This document shows, one piece after another, positions 23,310 to 33,743 of a stretch of DNA of 64,000 bases. Origin of the DNA: Antedon bifida (taxonomy: Eukaryota > Echinodermata > Crinoidea > Comatulida > Antedonidae); contig OY727095.1 of NCBI GenBank assembly GCA_963402885.1, positions 16,621,001 through 16,685,000 of the forward strand, in the 5' to 3' direction. Position numbers and translations under genes: made by a program. Position 1 is the first letter of the stretch. Each line of letters starts with the position of its first letter. Below the pieces are notes generated by a model that made no database searches, was not told where the DNA came from, and was given only the letters and a program-made list of their open reading frames with translations.

Positions 23310-23545
23310 ACCATCTTCCGGAGCTTCGCAATGAATGATTGGTGTAACGTGAAGCAAGATGTTAAGTTTCACTATTTTTCAAAAATTACAACAATAATAA
23401 TAATAATAATAATAATAAGCTCAATGGAGCTTCACAATGAATGATTGGTGTAACGTGAAGCAAGATGTTAAGTTTCACTATTTTTCAAAAAATACAACAA
23501 TAATAATAATAATAATAATAATATGCTTTATTTAATCACGGATAC
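23310..23545. repeat. Two tandem units of about 115 bp, each with an AAT microsatellite
   Basis: Each unit has GGAGCTTC(G/A)CAATGAATGA, GTGAAGCAAGATGTTAAGTT and CACTATTTTTCAAAAA, then ACAAC and 8-10 AAT/ATA triplets. This is a local duplication with expandable repeats. Confidence 0.85.
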
Positions 23546-23746
23546 TTAACTCAACTAAAAGTTGTTTTTCAGTAAGACCGTGCTCAAAGGAAAACACCAA
23601 TAATAATAAATGTAAAAAGCAGATATCAAATCAAATAATAAAACAATTACAGAAGCAAAAAACAAAAGCAGATAATAAAACAATTACAATGAAATAAAAT
23701 GAAACAAGGATATGACAATGACAATTGGCTGAAAAAAATTTAGCAA

Positions 23747-24755
23747 ATGCCGAATGTAATCTTTTGGAAAACGGAACGGATTGATGATCTTGAATTGAAC
23801 AATTTTGGAAATGGGAGTACCCACTTACGCTACAGCCTGACAGACTTAGCATATTCAACCAAAAACCAACAACTAGTTACTATGGGTTCCGTGATTGAAC
23901 TTACTATGGACTGTGTGGGGAAGCTACTTATTGAAACAAAAGATACACGGCGCTTCGACACAATGTTCCGACAGGAAATACAACAATGACAATTGGCTGA
24001 AACAAATTCAGTAAATGCCGAATGTAATCCTTTGAATGTATATAACTCTCGAATATTTTGTCATCTTTACCTCATTCTACAACGCTACAGCCTGACAGAC
24101 TTAGCATATTCAACCAAAAACCAGCAACTAGTTACTATGGGTTCCGTGATTGAAATAATTGATCTTACTATGGACTCTGATGTCGAAGAAGATGTTATAT
24201 AATATAAGCAGTGATTCAGAATTTGAAGACGAAGACATACTAGCTATGACTGGTGCCTATTTTACAGCAAAGGAGGAGGAAGAGATGAGGGAAGAGATGG
24301 GGGATATGACGTGTTTAATGGCGATTCAACCCCCACCTCCAATGAACGTTGATTTCAATAATGTATCTAATACTGAAGAAGACGAACATTATAGATCGAG
24401 AATAATTTCTGAAGAGGAGAGGATTGTATACGACGACACGTCATCGGTAGTTGACTACCACCTATTTCTGGCAAGAAAAGCCGATGTAGAAGATGAGGTA
24501 GAAGATGGGGTGTTTGCGGAAGAGTACCTGAACCCTGTGCTGGAGGCGGAGATTAAGAAAGAAACTACCGAACTTGAGTACAAAGAGATAATGAGAACAA
24601 TTGAGAAGGTTTTCATAGAAGAATTTATATTCATTCTGAAGGACATGGTTGAACGTTATAACTTTCACGGCTCAAGATATGAACAACTCCTAACATTTTT
24701 TCGACCAATTCTGGCATTGAAACTTGTGGACAATAGCGCTACCCATTTTGAATGA
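23747..24755 (+). pseudogene. Acidic ORF cluster with SUMO-interaction-like motif, partly duplicated
   Basis: Not recognised as a known family. Three overlapping frames (23747-23989, 23993-24202, 24159-24755) share a repeated block: SLTDLAYSTKNQQLVTMGSV is coded twice. After the second copy comes EIIDLTMDSDVEED, a hydrophobic core plus acidic tail like SUMO-interacting motifs of the PIAS type. The frame stops at 24200-24202. In the overlapping frame the acidic run goes on (SSDSEFEDEDIL), which suggests a one-base frameshift in a formerly continuous gene. The last 150 residues are Glu/Asp-rich with a helical C-terminus. It lies 370 bp upstream of the Polinton-type integrase relic, so an accessory gene of that element is possible. 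Confidence 0.45.
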
Positions 24756-25125
24756 GCGCTAAACTACTTTCATTTACGTTGTATAAATGTTGATGCGTTT
24801 GCTAAAGCCATAAAGTTGATTACAAAATGATTCAGAACTTTTTAATAAGATTCTTTACCAATTGTAATTTGTACAAATTTAAAATAATATCTTAACACTT
24901 TTTTTTAATTAATGTTACATTATATTTTTATATTTCTTATTTCTTTTCGGTAAATTTATTATTATTATGGTTGTAAATTATATTGAAATAGAATATGTGT
25001 TAAAATAAAGGTTGTGTTTTTTCTTTTAAAAGCAACAACAACGAAAATGAATTTGATCTTTGCGTGTTATTTAAGTATTTTATTTATTTTTTTAATTTTC
25101 ATTTGGGTGAATGAGGGTAATGAGT
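24756..25125. other. No gene seen
   Basis: AT-rich spacer between the acidic ORF and the integrase relic. Confidence 0.5.
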
Positions 25126-25368
25126 ATGGATGAGTACTTAAGAAAAGTATATTATTACGATCCTAAGCATCCTGATAGTTTTGGTGGTGTGGACCGACTT
25201 TATCAAAATGTAAAATACGATTTAAATATTACCAAGAGACAAGTTCAAGACTGACTGAGCAAGCAAGATACATATACATTACACAAATCCATTCAACGTA
25301 AATTCAAACGAAACCGGGTACTTGTAAGTGTTATTGATGAACAATGGGGAATGGATTTGGAAAAATAA
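25126..25368 (+). pseudogene. Polinton/Maverick-type integrase, N-terminal relic
   Basis: From the ATG at 25126 the frame reads YYYDPKHPDSFGGVDRLYQN, ITKRQVQD, an in-frame TGA, then DTYTLHKSIQRKFKRNRVLV and IDEQWGMDL before the final stop. The pattern (DPKHP.SF ... LY ... QV.D.L..QD.Y.LH ... KFKRNR..V ... D.QW..DL) is that of the zinc-binding/chromatin-side N-terminus of Polinton-type and related retroviral-like integrases. The D,D-35-E core is not found after it. The copy therefore has one nonsense change and has lost its catalytic part. Other retroelement-like integrases share this motif, so the Polinton label is probable rather than certain. Confidence 0.7.
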
Positions 25369-26638
25369 CGTGTATAAAATTTGATTCAGACAAACTGTTT
25401 GACTTTAAATTTCCAAAAATCAAAGGAAGTCAATTTTGAAATAGTTGGTAGCATGGTACAAGGAATCGGACTGGAAAAAATAACAACAACTAATCCTAAC
25501 AAAATAACCCGTAAACCAAAATCTCACTCTCTACCATTCAAAAACAACATTTTTGATGTAGTGATTTTTTCAAGCGGTATTGTCATGAACGTATTGAAAA
25601 GAAAATAGTTTTATTGTCAATGATTTGTCAAGTGTTTTATTTTAATTTCAATTACTGTTGTATTGTATTTAGTTTTACCCGTTCATGTTGGCATGATCAA
25701 TATTTGCTCAAACTCCATTTTATCGTTATGTTTGTAGTATTTTAGAGCTTCCCGATCATCGTAATAATGATATAACTAGAATTCGTAACCGTGTGTTAGA
25801 TTCCACGCGTATTATATACATATTGTCTTACTTTAATTCCTTCTCTCGTTATTCACCCGATGTAGTTTGATCAAACAATTGTACCTGAGCCTGAAAGGTT
25901 AGTTGTTATGGTACAAGGAATCGGCCCGGAAAATAATTTGTTTTCTTTTCTGTTAAATTATTATTATGTTTGTGAATTGTGTATTGCAATAGATTTGTTT
26001 AATGAAATTAAATTAATTAGGCCTATGTTTTGACTTAATTTACTGTCAGTGTAAATTTGTAAAAGTAGTTTTCCTACTTTAATTCACGGTAAATTTATTT
26101 ATCGACTTAATTTAATTTGTTTTCTTTTCTGTTGTTGTTAAATGTAATTGCAAACACACATAATAAATGATTGTGATTATAAATATTCTGTTTACTTCTT
26201 TTAATTTTAAACAGTACAATAGATCTGTAATGTAAAGTTATATTTTATATATAATAAGTAATATTACAAAAATAAACATACAAAATGTATAAAGCATAGA
26301 TTAATTAAATTTAAATACAATTTCTTTATTTCAAAATGAATTTCATTTTCTACGTGTTTTCAATTTTAAATCTTTTAAGAAAGACACAATAGGTACTGCT
26401 AAAAAAAATAAAACGCACACAAAAGAAAACAAATTTGAGACGCACGATATGTAACGACGGTTTCAATAAAAAGGCATATTATAAATGTAATTTTTACCAA
26501 ATTTATAAAGTAAAGTGTTATTATTAAGAAATATACATTTTAGATAAATGATAACACATCTAAAATTAATTAGAGAGATCAATACAATATGGTGTTCATA
26601 ATAATGTTTTGATGACTAGAGGAAACATCTGAAGACAT
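25369..26638. other. No intact gene seen; short duplicated phrase
   Basis: ATGGTACAAGGAATCGG is present at about 25454 and again near 25909, hinting at a local duplication. Otherwise this is AT-rich with no recognisable frame. A possible polyadenylation signal for the Bcl-2-like gene (AATAAA on the minus strand) is near 26327. Confidence 0.45.
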
Positions 26639-26728
26639 TCAACAAAAAACAAGCGTTAACACCATACCAGTCACTAAGAATGCTACTACTCTGAAAAAAA
26701 CATCTCCCTTCAAGCACAGAAACAAATT
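26639..26728 (-). CDS. Bcl-2-like protein, exon 2 (C-terminal membrane anchor)
   Basis: This 90-nt exon codes 29 residues and a stop. After a short polar part it reads VFFRVVAFLVTGMVLTLVFC, a hydrophobic tail that fits the C-terminal membrane anchor of Bcl-2 proteins. The acceptor is TTCGTTCAG, with a TACTAAT branch-point-like word about 20 nt upstream. The junction is phase 0 and keeps the frame from exon 1. The 118-nt intron (26729-26846) starts GTTAGT. Confidence 0.65.
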   Translation of the reverse strand, partial: NLFLCLKGDVFFRVVAFLVTGMVLTLVFC

Positions 26729-26846
26729 CTGAACGAAAATAAAAATAATTAGTAAACGAAACACGCGCATTATAAATAAAATGAATAATTTAAGAATATT
26801 TGTTAAAATACCCACGAACAAAACAAAAAAAAAGAAACATACTAAC

Positions 26847-27203
26847 CGATTTATCGTCATTACGAAGTTCAAATAACGAAAATTTTTCCTTGAAAAATCC
26901 ACAAGAGACACGTTTTACATTTTCTAACTGCATTTCAGTGTCACATTGTTTCGCAACACATGTACATAAAACGAGTCCTGTCACAAATCTGCCGACATTT
27001 ATTTTTTTATCGCTCATCATTTGTTCTAATACATAATACAGCGCTTCCGAAGAAATATCTTTACACAATTCTAACACATTAAAATTGTTTTCCAACTCTT
27101 TACAAGCACGAATAGTACTCTGGATGATGGGTGAATCCAAAACAATTAACCCCGTCAATTTATATTCAATGTATACTAAAACTACTTCCTCTAAATCAAC
27201 CAT
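26847..27203 (-). CDS. Bcl-2-like apoptosis regulator, exon 1
   Basis: Start at the ATG with G at -3 and +4 (27203); total predicted length is 148 residues with exon 2. Motifs in order: VLVYIEYKLTG near the N-terminus, like the BH4 helix (Y-I-x-Y-K-L); IRACKELENNF, like a BH3 helix; and MMSDKKINVGRFVTGLVL, like BH1, where the family has N-W-G-R and here N-V-G-R. A BH2 tryptophan pair is not clear. Family members control mitochondrial permeability. The short size resembles compact Bcl-2 homologues carried by some large DNA viruses and invertebrates, but the intron points to a host-type gene. The neighbouring integrase relic leaves open an origin as mobile-element cargo. It could also be another all-helical protein. 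Confidence 0.65.
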
Positions 27204-27215
27204 AACGCTCGACAA

Positions 27216-27748
27216 AACAAATGATAATGGATGTAATTACCAAGAAAGTTACAACTTAAAACATTTATTTTTGTTTTTAAAAAGAAGTTGTAACATAGAA
27301 ACTAATTTTGTCAGGAAATGTGTTTTTATTATTTATGTGATTTATTTGTGTTTAGAAACTTACAACATTATCATTTAATTTTGTCAAAAAAAATGTGAAT
27401 ATACGGAGCCGAATGTAATTTTTAATCCTTAGTATACTAAATATTACATGAAATGTAAAATAAAACATGATATGATTTAACTGTTGATTAAAAAAACAAC
27501 ATGTTAGGGCCTATTCTATATAGTGTAAAAAATAATTTACAGACATGTAATAAAAGCTATAGGCTAACTACAGCAGCAGTTGTTTGTTTGTTTCTCAAAC
27601 ACAGTGAAATACAAAACAATTGGCACAATGACGCGAACAATAGAAGCTTCAACAAGCCTGGCACACCCAACCCAACATATTGACTAACACCCCTATAAAT
27701 AATAATGGAATAGTCCTATATTCAATACATGCCGAAAACTCAGGTTGA
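27216..27748. other. No gene seen; upstream flank of the Bcl-2-like gene
   Basis: AT-rich. The promoter of the minus-strand gene is expected here, but no TATA box or other element is convincing. Confidence 0.4.
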
Positions 27749-29412
27749 TCCGAATTCCGTATATGATATGGTATGATAATAATGAAACAAAACTTACTTC
27801 TTGTTTTTGTCATTCTTCTGTATATAGAGCTAGTCTGGGCTCCAGACGGAGTTTTGTAAAAATATAAATATTTTTGCACATATGGCGTTTCATACGTGTA
27901 TTACTTGAGTTTGGATACTCCGTCTGGGGAAACACGCATAAGTCACGTGGTTTGACACCAAGAATTCTTGGTGCATAAATTATCCAGTTGACTAGTTTCA
28001 GCCGCATGCCATTGGCTACTCACTCGTACGTCGTTTTAATATTCATATTTCAGAATTTCAAAGACTCAACATCTAAGACGATGTGCATGCGCTATGTTAC
28101 GTTTAGACAATGTGTACTTGAGTACATTGATGAAAGTTTTTGAAGGCTAGAAATGATTTTATATGCCTAGTAAGTAGTAAACATTTGATGAGATTTTTCC
28201 CAAGAACATGAAAACTCGTCTTGATATGATAGGCTAGCTTCTCCGCTAAATCAAACATTGAATGGATCATTTATTTAATTCCCACCCAGAGTGACCCTGT
28301 CCTGTTCTGGTTCTGTGTGGTGGTGTAGCCCTGTTGTGTGCCCGTCGGTGGTGGTATGTACCTTATTGGCGTTTTATTTGGCAGGTCATACGTACAAGTT
28401 GAGTAGCCCTACGAAGGAGGCCTAGGCCAGGACTAAACAATTAATAAACAAAACAACTTGGCAACACGATTTTATATTTCAACAGTTGTTCAGTCTCGAT
28501 CGTACATTCAGCACTGTACGTACGTACTCGATCTTTTTCATTTTGAAACAAAATGATCATTATTGGTTGATTCGAAATCCATATTTACATACCGCCCGCC
28601 CCATATAGCCAAATACGGTATGATAACCTACGTCATTCTTATCGGATGTTTGCGGTCTGCAAATCGATTTCTATACGTGTTTCACAAGTCTGTATTTTCA
28701 GACAAAAATCGCGGTCGAAATGAAAACAAATAAATAAAAAAAAAAGACAATAAATACAGACTTGGGTATTTTCAGACAAAAATCGCGGTCGAAATGAAAA
28801 CAAATAAATAAAAAAAAAAGACAATAAATACAATTCAGACAAAAATCGCGGTCGAAATGAAAACAAATAAATAAAAAAAAAAGACAATAAATACAGACTT
28901 GGGTATTTTCAGACAAAAATCGCGGTCGAAATGAAAACAAATAAATAAAAAAAAAAGACAATAAATACAGACTTGGGGCAAGTCTAACCTGGAGCATATA
29001 TAAAAACGTGTGGTGGGTATGGGGTGATAAACTTTATTTTTTATAGAGGGCGCAATCACAATTTTTGTCTACATTTTATCGCTGCAATATTATCGAAGAA
29101 CTTTATTACTCGATCTCCGGCGGCGGGTTGGTGAAATGAATAATATTATTCCTATAATAAACAATACATTTTTAACAATAGCTAGCACGTACAATTTGAT
29201 ATAATGATCTCCTCGATGTTAAAATCTCCCTCTTCAAAAAACACTATCCTTACAAATAAACAAATATGTTTTTCATTCATAATTTAGTATTTATTAAAAA
29301 ATATGAATAACAATAAAACATAGCAGCATAAATACTGAATTGAGTTTTAATTTACAAAATTGAATTGAAAGTGAAAAAACATCAAAATATATAACATTTC
29401 ATTTAACAGACA
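27749..29412. repeat. Dispersed repeat R, copy 2, interrupted by about 1.2 kb
   Basis: 27749-27830 and 28997-29412 correspond to consecutive parts of copy 1 (16853-17344). The interruption holds a 28.7-29.0 kb minisatellite and sequence with no recognised feature. Either copy 2 gained the insert or copy 1 lost it. Confidence 0.65.
28692..28980. repeat. Minisatellite, four units of about 64-75 bp
   Basis: Each unit reads CAGACAAAAATCGCGGTCGA, then AATGAAAACAAATAAATA, an A10 run and GACAATAAATACA, with a GACTTGGGTATTTT link in three of them. Minus-strand frames of 74-99 codons here only translate the repeat (the LFFLFICFHFDRDFC phrase). Confidence 0.9.
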
Positions 29413-30530
29413 TTATAAAATGTATTCATAAAAAATATAATTACTGTACAAAAAAATTGAACACTATAAACAATTCATTTATCAAACATTAATTTAGATT
29501 TAAGCATTGTTCGTTTAATAATCGGATCAAATATGGAACAGGGCTAGAGAAGTGGCGTTTAGTAGCACAGTGAGATTCAACAAAGTTGTGTCTATGTCTA
29601 GTATGGTAAGGGGAAGGATTAGAGGGCGCAAGGATTTAATTCTGTTGAGAGCCATATATATAGTTATGACTTTATATATATGGCTCTGATTCTGTTCTTC
29701 CGTTTACCTGGTCTCATTTGCATATATTTTTGTCCCGTTTTGTTTTTGTAATTCTGCATATAAAAAAAATAAATTAACAAACTATATAATTAACTGGTTC
29801 TCTGAAGTTAAACAAAAAATTGGAAGACATTCCAACTACTTCCAGTTCCTAGGTATTTTGCCTCTTTATTTTTAATATTTAAACTCTGTCCATTTACTGT
29901 ACTCTACTATAATGTTGTCGGTTGAATTCCTTCAGGAGAACATTTTTTGTTTTTAATAAAAAGGGGAATCAAGAGTGGACTTTGACCTTTGGATTATTTT
30001 TCAAACAGAAGAAACATTTTAAACAAAATTGGATCTCTTAATTGGTAGTAGAGATTTAGATTTTTAATTAGTAGAGAAAGTCTTGTTTGATCAATTTCTT
30101 TCATGGAAAAATAATATTCATAGTTTATTTCAAAATGTAAGAAAATAGGCATATTATTTAAGTTGAGATATTTTGTTCCTCAAGACATCCTAATTATAAT
30201 CTACAATTCATTTATTAATCCATTATTCGTTTAATAGTGCCAAATAGTTGATTTAACCCCATTAAAGGGACAGGGACACGTTGAGAGTGCCAAATGTTGA
30301 TTTAATCTTATTATAAGGGGACAGATATTTTTTTTTGGAAAGAAAACACCACAGACAATAACTTGTGTGTTTTAATTTCTAAAAATCTACGCTTTTGTAC
30401 ATTGAGGTATGACATGCTAACATTACATCGCAACCAAATCACTACTCAATTTGCAGATAAAAGAATTCACAGGTAGATTGTACTGGTACCAGTTTTTAAC
30501 AGTTTAACATCATCTAAAATTTGTATGAAT
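29413..30530. other. No gene seen; perfect 15-bp hairpin at 29648-29687
   Basis: AT-rich sequence downstream of the large minus-strand gene. AGAGCCATATATATA (29648-29662) pairs perfectly with 29673-29687 across a 10-nt loop. Confidence 0.5.
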
Positions 30531-30551
30531 AGAATGTCCATGTTTATTGCA

Positions 30552-30598
30552 TCATTGGGCTAAGTCTGTGACTAAGTCTTCATCATCCTCTGAGAGAT
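30552..30598 (-). CDS. Candidate last exon: acidic C-terminal tail
   Basis: Read in the frame handed over by the previous exon, it gives DLSEDDEDLVTDLAQ and a TGA at 30554-30552. The acceptor region is TTTGTAGAG, with AG at two adjacent places. The second AG (exon from 30598) keeps the frame; the first (exon from 30600) would give a different short tail and an early stop. An AATAAA word lies 3 nt past the stop on the minus strand (30548-30543), a plausible polyadenylation signal. This is the least certain exon of the model. Confidence 0.4.
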
Positions 30599-31244
30599 CT
30601 CTACAAATGAAAAACAGTATCAATCAATTTAGTATACCAGTTATCATGATTATTGTGGAAATTGTAATATTTTTTTAAGATTATGAATAATGAATATAAA
30701 AACACCACAATATTTTCCAATGTAATAAATTCAATAGATTAGAATCATAATCATTGTTGAAATCATAATAATTTTTTGAATATGATCGCAGTATAATTCA
30801 TGAAACGCCACAAAATCATTTCCAATTTCTTGTAATAAATTCAGTAGATAGCATTCTTATCATAATTACTGTTTTAAGATTATGAATAAAAATTCATGAA
30901 AAACCACAAAATCATTTAGTAATAAAATAGTAATAAAAGTAATAAATTCAGCATTGTTATTGTTTAATAATAATTGCTTGAATATGATTATAAAATTAAT
31001 TCAATTCAACAATTTTCTATCTATAATCAGCTTTTAGAAACAACTACAAAAAACTACTAACTCTAATTATTTTATTCCTATAATATTAATCTACATTATT
31101 ATATTCTTTGTTTTATAAATCCTACATTTTAGAGTAATATCCTCAATATCACCAACTTCTATGTCATTATATTCATATAATTTTTCTTTTTTTAAACTTT
31201 TTTTTATGTTTTTCTCCCATTCTTGTATAATATTTTTAATTTAC

Positions 31245-31295
31245 CTTCACTTTGTTCAAATTGGTGACTTGATGATGCTGCCTCATTTCTTCTCA
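31245..31295 (-). CDS. Linker exon (17 codons, phase 1-1)
   Basis: A 51-nt exon between CGATAG and GTAAAT. It encodes a polar stretch, RRNEAASSSHQFEQSE, linking the second DED unit to the acidic tail. A second AG lies 7 nt upstream, but using it breaks the frame. Length and phase match the other exons of the gene. The shortness limits confidence. Confidence 0.45.
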
Positions 31296-31468
31296 CTATC
31301 GCCTACAAATAATCATTTAATGTAAATAATCAACTTTAATAAATTTAAAAAAAACCAGATATTATTAATTTGAATCAAATTACAATTACTGAAACTGTTT
31401 AAAAATGAAAGATTCAATAACTTTACAAATAACTTAATACAAAACAAAGAATATATGCATACCATTAC

Positions 31469-32008
31469 CAAGTAGTATGTTACTTGCTATTGTGCTAAGA
31501 CGACCTGCAAAAATCTGTATTTTGTCTAAATCATCAGATAAATATTGCTTAAACTCCAGATGGAGAACTGCATCCCATACATTGGAGGAGTAATATTTTG
31601 ACAATTGATAGTAAGCAGTAACATTACGTAATGCATCTGGGTCAACTTGTTTCAGGGCCTTTAACAGTCGCTTTCTGTAAGGTGACAACTTGGTTCTATC
31701 ATCAGTATAATTCAGAATGTTGTTGTCTGTCATATACTTTGATACAAGATCTTTGGCCTTTTGGATTTCAGATGTATTTGTAATCTCTAACAGCAAGTTA
31801 ACATCCATTGGTGAGATGAAACCGTTGTCTTCAAGTGCATTGAGCAAGTCATTTGCATTAAAATCTTTATTTGTAATGTCACTGACATCCAACTTATCAA
31901 ATAGTAGGAACCTTAACCAATGGTATCTATCACCATCAAAGCACCTACTGAGACCAGCTTTTAGGTCTCGAAAACTGTTCAAAGATTCAAAATATGCCTT
32001 TGTGTTTC
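31469..32008 (-). CDS. Death-effector-like domain 2 with helical extension (exon)
   Basis: A 540-nt exon with acceptor TTATTTGCAG and donor GTAATG, phase 1 at both ends. The first half reads like a DED: WLRFLLFDKLDVSDI, ANDLLNALEDNGFISPMDVN and LLLEITNTSEIQKAKDLVSKY, matching the DED order LKFLC..I, LF..L...G.+...N and L...L. The second half starts LSPYRKRLLKALKQVDPDA and is all-helical, ending IQIFAGRLSTIASNILLG. The exon is paralogous over its whole length to the first exon at 55555-56077, including the SP.RKRLLKAL turn and the ILLG end at the donor. DEDs assemble caspase-8/FADD/FLIP-type complexes. The extension is not a domain I recognise. Confidence 0.75.
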
Positions 32009-32209
32009 CTGCAAATAAAATTACAGAAAAGTACTGAAATATGAAAAGCTTTATTTGTCAGGTATCATAATAAAATAACAATAGAAATTCTTCTTAAATA
32101 TAAACAACAATAACACACACACACACATTTATTGCACAAATTATTTGTGTCTTTTGTTTGCTTTTATGTGTGTGTAATTCTTAAATTGTTTAATACAGTA
32201 TATATAATG

Positions 32210-32455
32210 TGAGGCGTGTTTCGCAGTGTCTTGGACGTTGGACTACTGATCGTGAGACCAAGGTTCAAATCCAACTCTCGCCGCATTGCTTGTATCCGTA
32301 GGCAAAGATACTAAATATTACGTTTGCCTCTCTCCACCCAGGTGTATAAATGGGTACCCGGTTAGATCAAGACACAACTTTGCGCTGATTACTAGCTGCA
32401 TTATGGAAGCATGTTTCCATACGCGTTTGATCGAAGAAAAATGACTGGGGTAATA
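32210..32455 (+). repeat. tRNA-derived SINE, plus strand, in an intron
   Basis: The head resembles a tRNA gene: an A-box-like part near 32223-32245 and a B box GGTTCAAATCC at 32262-32272, about 40 nt apart. The tail has CTCTCCACCCAGGTGTATAA and ATGGGTACC, words shared with the SINE at 36.9 kb. The intron orientation is antisense to the gene. It is not a functional tRNA. Confidence 0.75.
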
Positions 32456-32785
32456 ATGTTCGGCACATTGAGAGCTTGCTTATATAAGAATGAACTATTA
32501 TCATTATTATTATTATATAATATTTATTTGAAAGTATGTGAAATTTATATTAAGGTGTTTGTAAAAAAATCCCCCAATTTAAATTTTTTGGCTGCTATGG
32601 ATTTTTATTTGTTTTGTATATTTTATGTTTAAAGATTGAAATTAAATAAAGATACCAGGAGATACAGTATCATTATTGTTTCCTCCAATTCTGAAAAAAA
32701 AACCAGTTTGAGACCAATTTGTAAATATTAAATTTGCTTTTATTTTCTCTCTCCACTTATTTTCCAACATATTTCAATCAATTAC

Positions 32786-32824
32786 CTTGATCCGTTTCTC
32801 TTCCTTTTCTTGGCCCACTTTTGT
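32786..32824 (-). CDS. Linker exon (13 codons, phase 1-1)
   Basis: A 39-nt exon between acceptor TTTTATTTGCAG and donor GTAATT, encoding KSGPRKGRETDQ. It bridges the ubiquitin exon and the second DED exon in frame. The boundary of the family A copy 3 element (32841) lies only about 17 nt upstream of the acceptor, so the element's end is nearly part of the splice site. Confidence 0.5.
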
Positions 32825-32840
32825 CTGCAAATAAAATAAA

Positions 32841-33721
32841 AACTAGAATTAAATTATATAATTAGGAGTATATGCTTTATTTTTATGTACAGTGTAGCAA
32901 ACGTGAAACTACGTGACACACCTCATCTTATAATTTGTTGGTATGATGACATTAACAAAATAAACTCAAAGATGACAATTTCAAAAGATAGTGAATTAAT
33001 TGAGAAAGCATATCGAGTCCAAATAAACAAGATCTGGTCTTTTTAATGTAATAATCTATGACGAAAGAAAAAATTCACGTTTAAAAATGCCTTTAAAATA
33101 ATTTTATGCAGTTTTTGCAATTAATGTGCGCATTTTGTCATTTTTAATCTGCTTTTATAGCATTATTTTAGATCAGAATTGACTAAAATGTGGTGAATGT
33201 ACTAAGGAGGGTGAGTAGAATGTGATTTGTATAAACAATTAGTAATTTCTTAAGTATTGTCTTAAGTAATTTTTTGAAACAAATTGCCTATTTCATGCTC
33301 TAAATTGATAAAAATGTAATTTTCAGCTTTTTAAATTTTTAACGTGCAATTTCTCGCGCATGACACTGGGTATGTGTGCGTTTTTATTTGCTAATATTTT
33401 TACCCTTCACTATGTGTAGTGAATTTTATTGATATCATATGACAAGTTATGGAGATATGATTGATAATGTGATTTCACAAAATGGCGTATAAATGACGTC
33501 ACGGATGAGTGATCACGCTGAAAAGCTTATTAGGATTAACTTAAATTGTTTGAAAGACCAGGGAGATGTAAAATTTTACATCTCCCTGGAAAGACATTGT
33601 GAAATTTTTGTCATCATTGACATTTAACTTTGTTACACAAAATAGTGTAGTGAAAGAAGAAGAATAACAAAGATTTCATACAAAAACAATAGATGATCAT
33701 TTTATTCTAAATGATAACCTA
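32841..33721. mobile_element. Hairpin-ended element family A, copy 3 (degraded)
   Basis: Aligns by eye with the family A copies at 1.6 and 3.8 kb: TATTTTTATGTACAGTGTAG, TGCGCATTTTGTCATTTTTA, AAAATGGCGTATAAATGACG and GTCACGGATGAGTGATCACG. It ends in the family hairpin with two changes (33690-33721). The 5' palindrome is eroded and the middle part shortened. A 32-bp palindrome has inserted at 33558. Confidence 0.7.
33558..33589. mobile_element. 32-bp perfect palindrome inserted with a 5-bp target duplication
   Basis: The arms are CCAGGGAGATGTAAAA and its exact inverse, with no loop. The flanks are AAAGA on both sides (33553-33557 and 33590-33594). The other family A copies have one AAAGA and no palindrome at this place, so the insertion is directly visible by comparison. 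Confidence 0.8.
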
Positions 33722-33743
33722 ATTATTTTTTTCCGCTCTACAC

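Noticed and set aside
22572..27480. Search for a 3' LTR starting TGTAACCC or a PPT after RNase H
   Set aside because: Neither was found; the tandem duplications here do not resemble the 5' LTR.
28639..29059. Minus-strand frames rich in Phe/Leu that look like membrane proteins
   Set aside because: They translate the 64-75-bp minisatellite; the hydrophobic phrase repeats with the DNA unit.
32656..32690. Possible extra 35-nt exon with good acceptor (T-run, CAG) and GTATCT donor
   Set aside because: Its length is not a multiple of three and it breaks the frame that the 39-nt exon and the DED exon keep without it.
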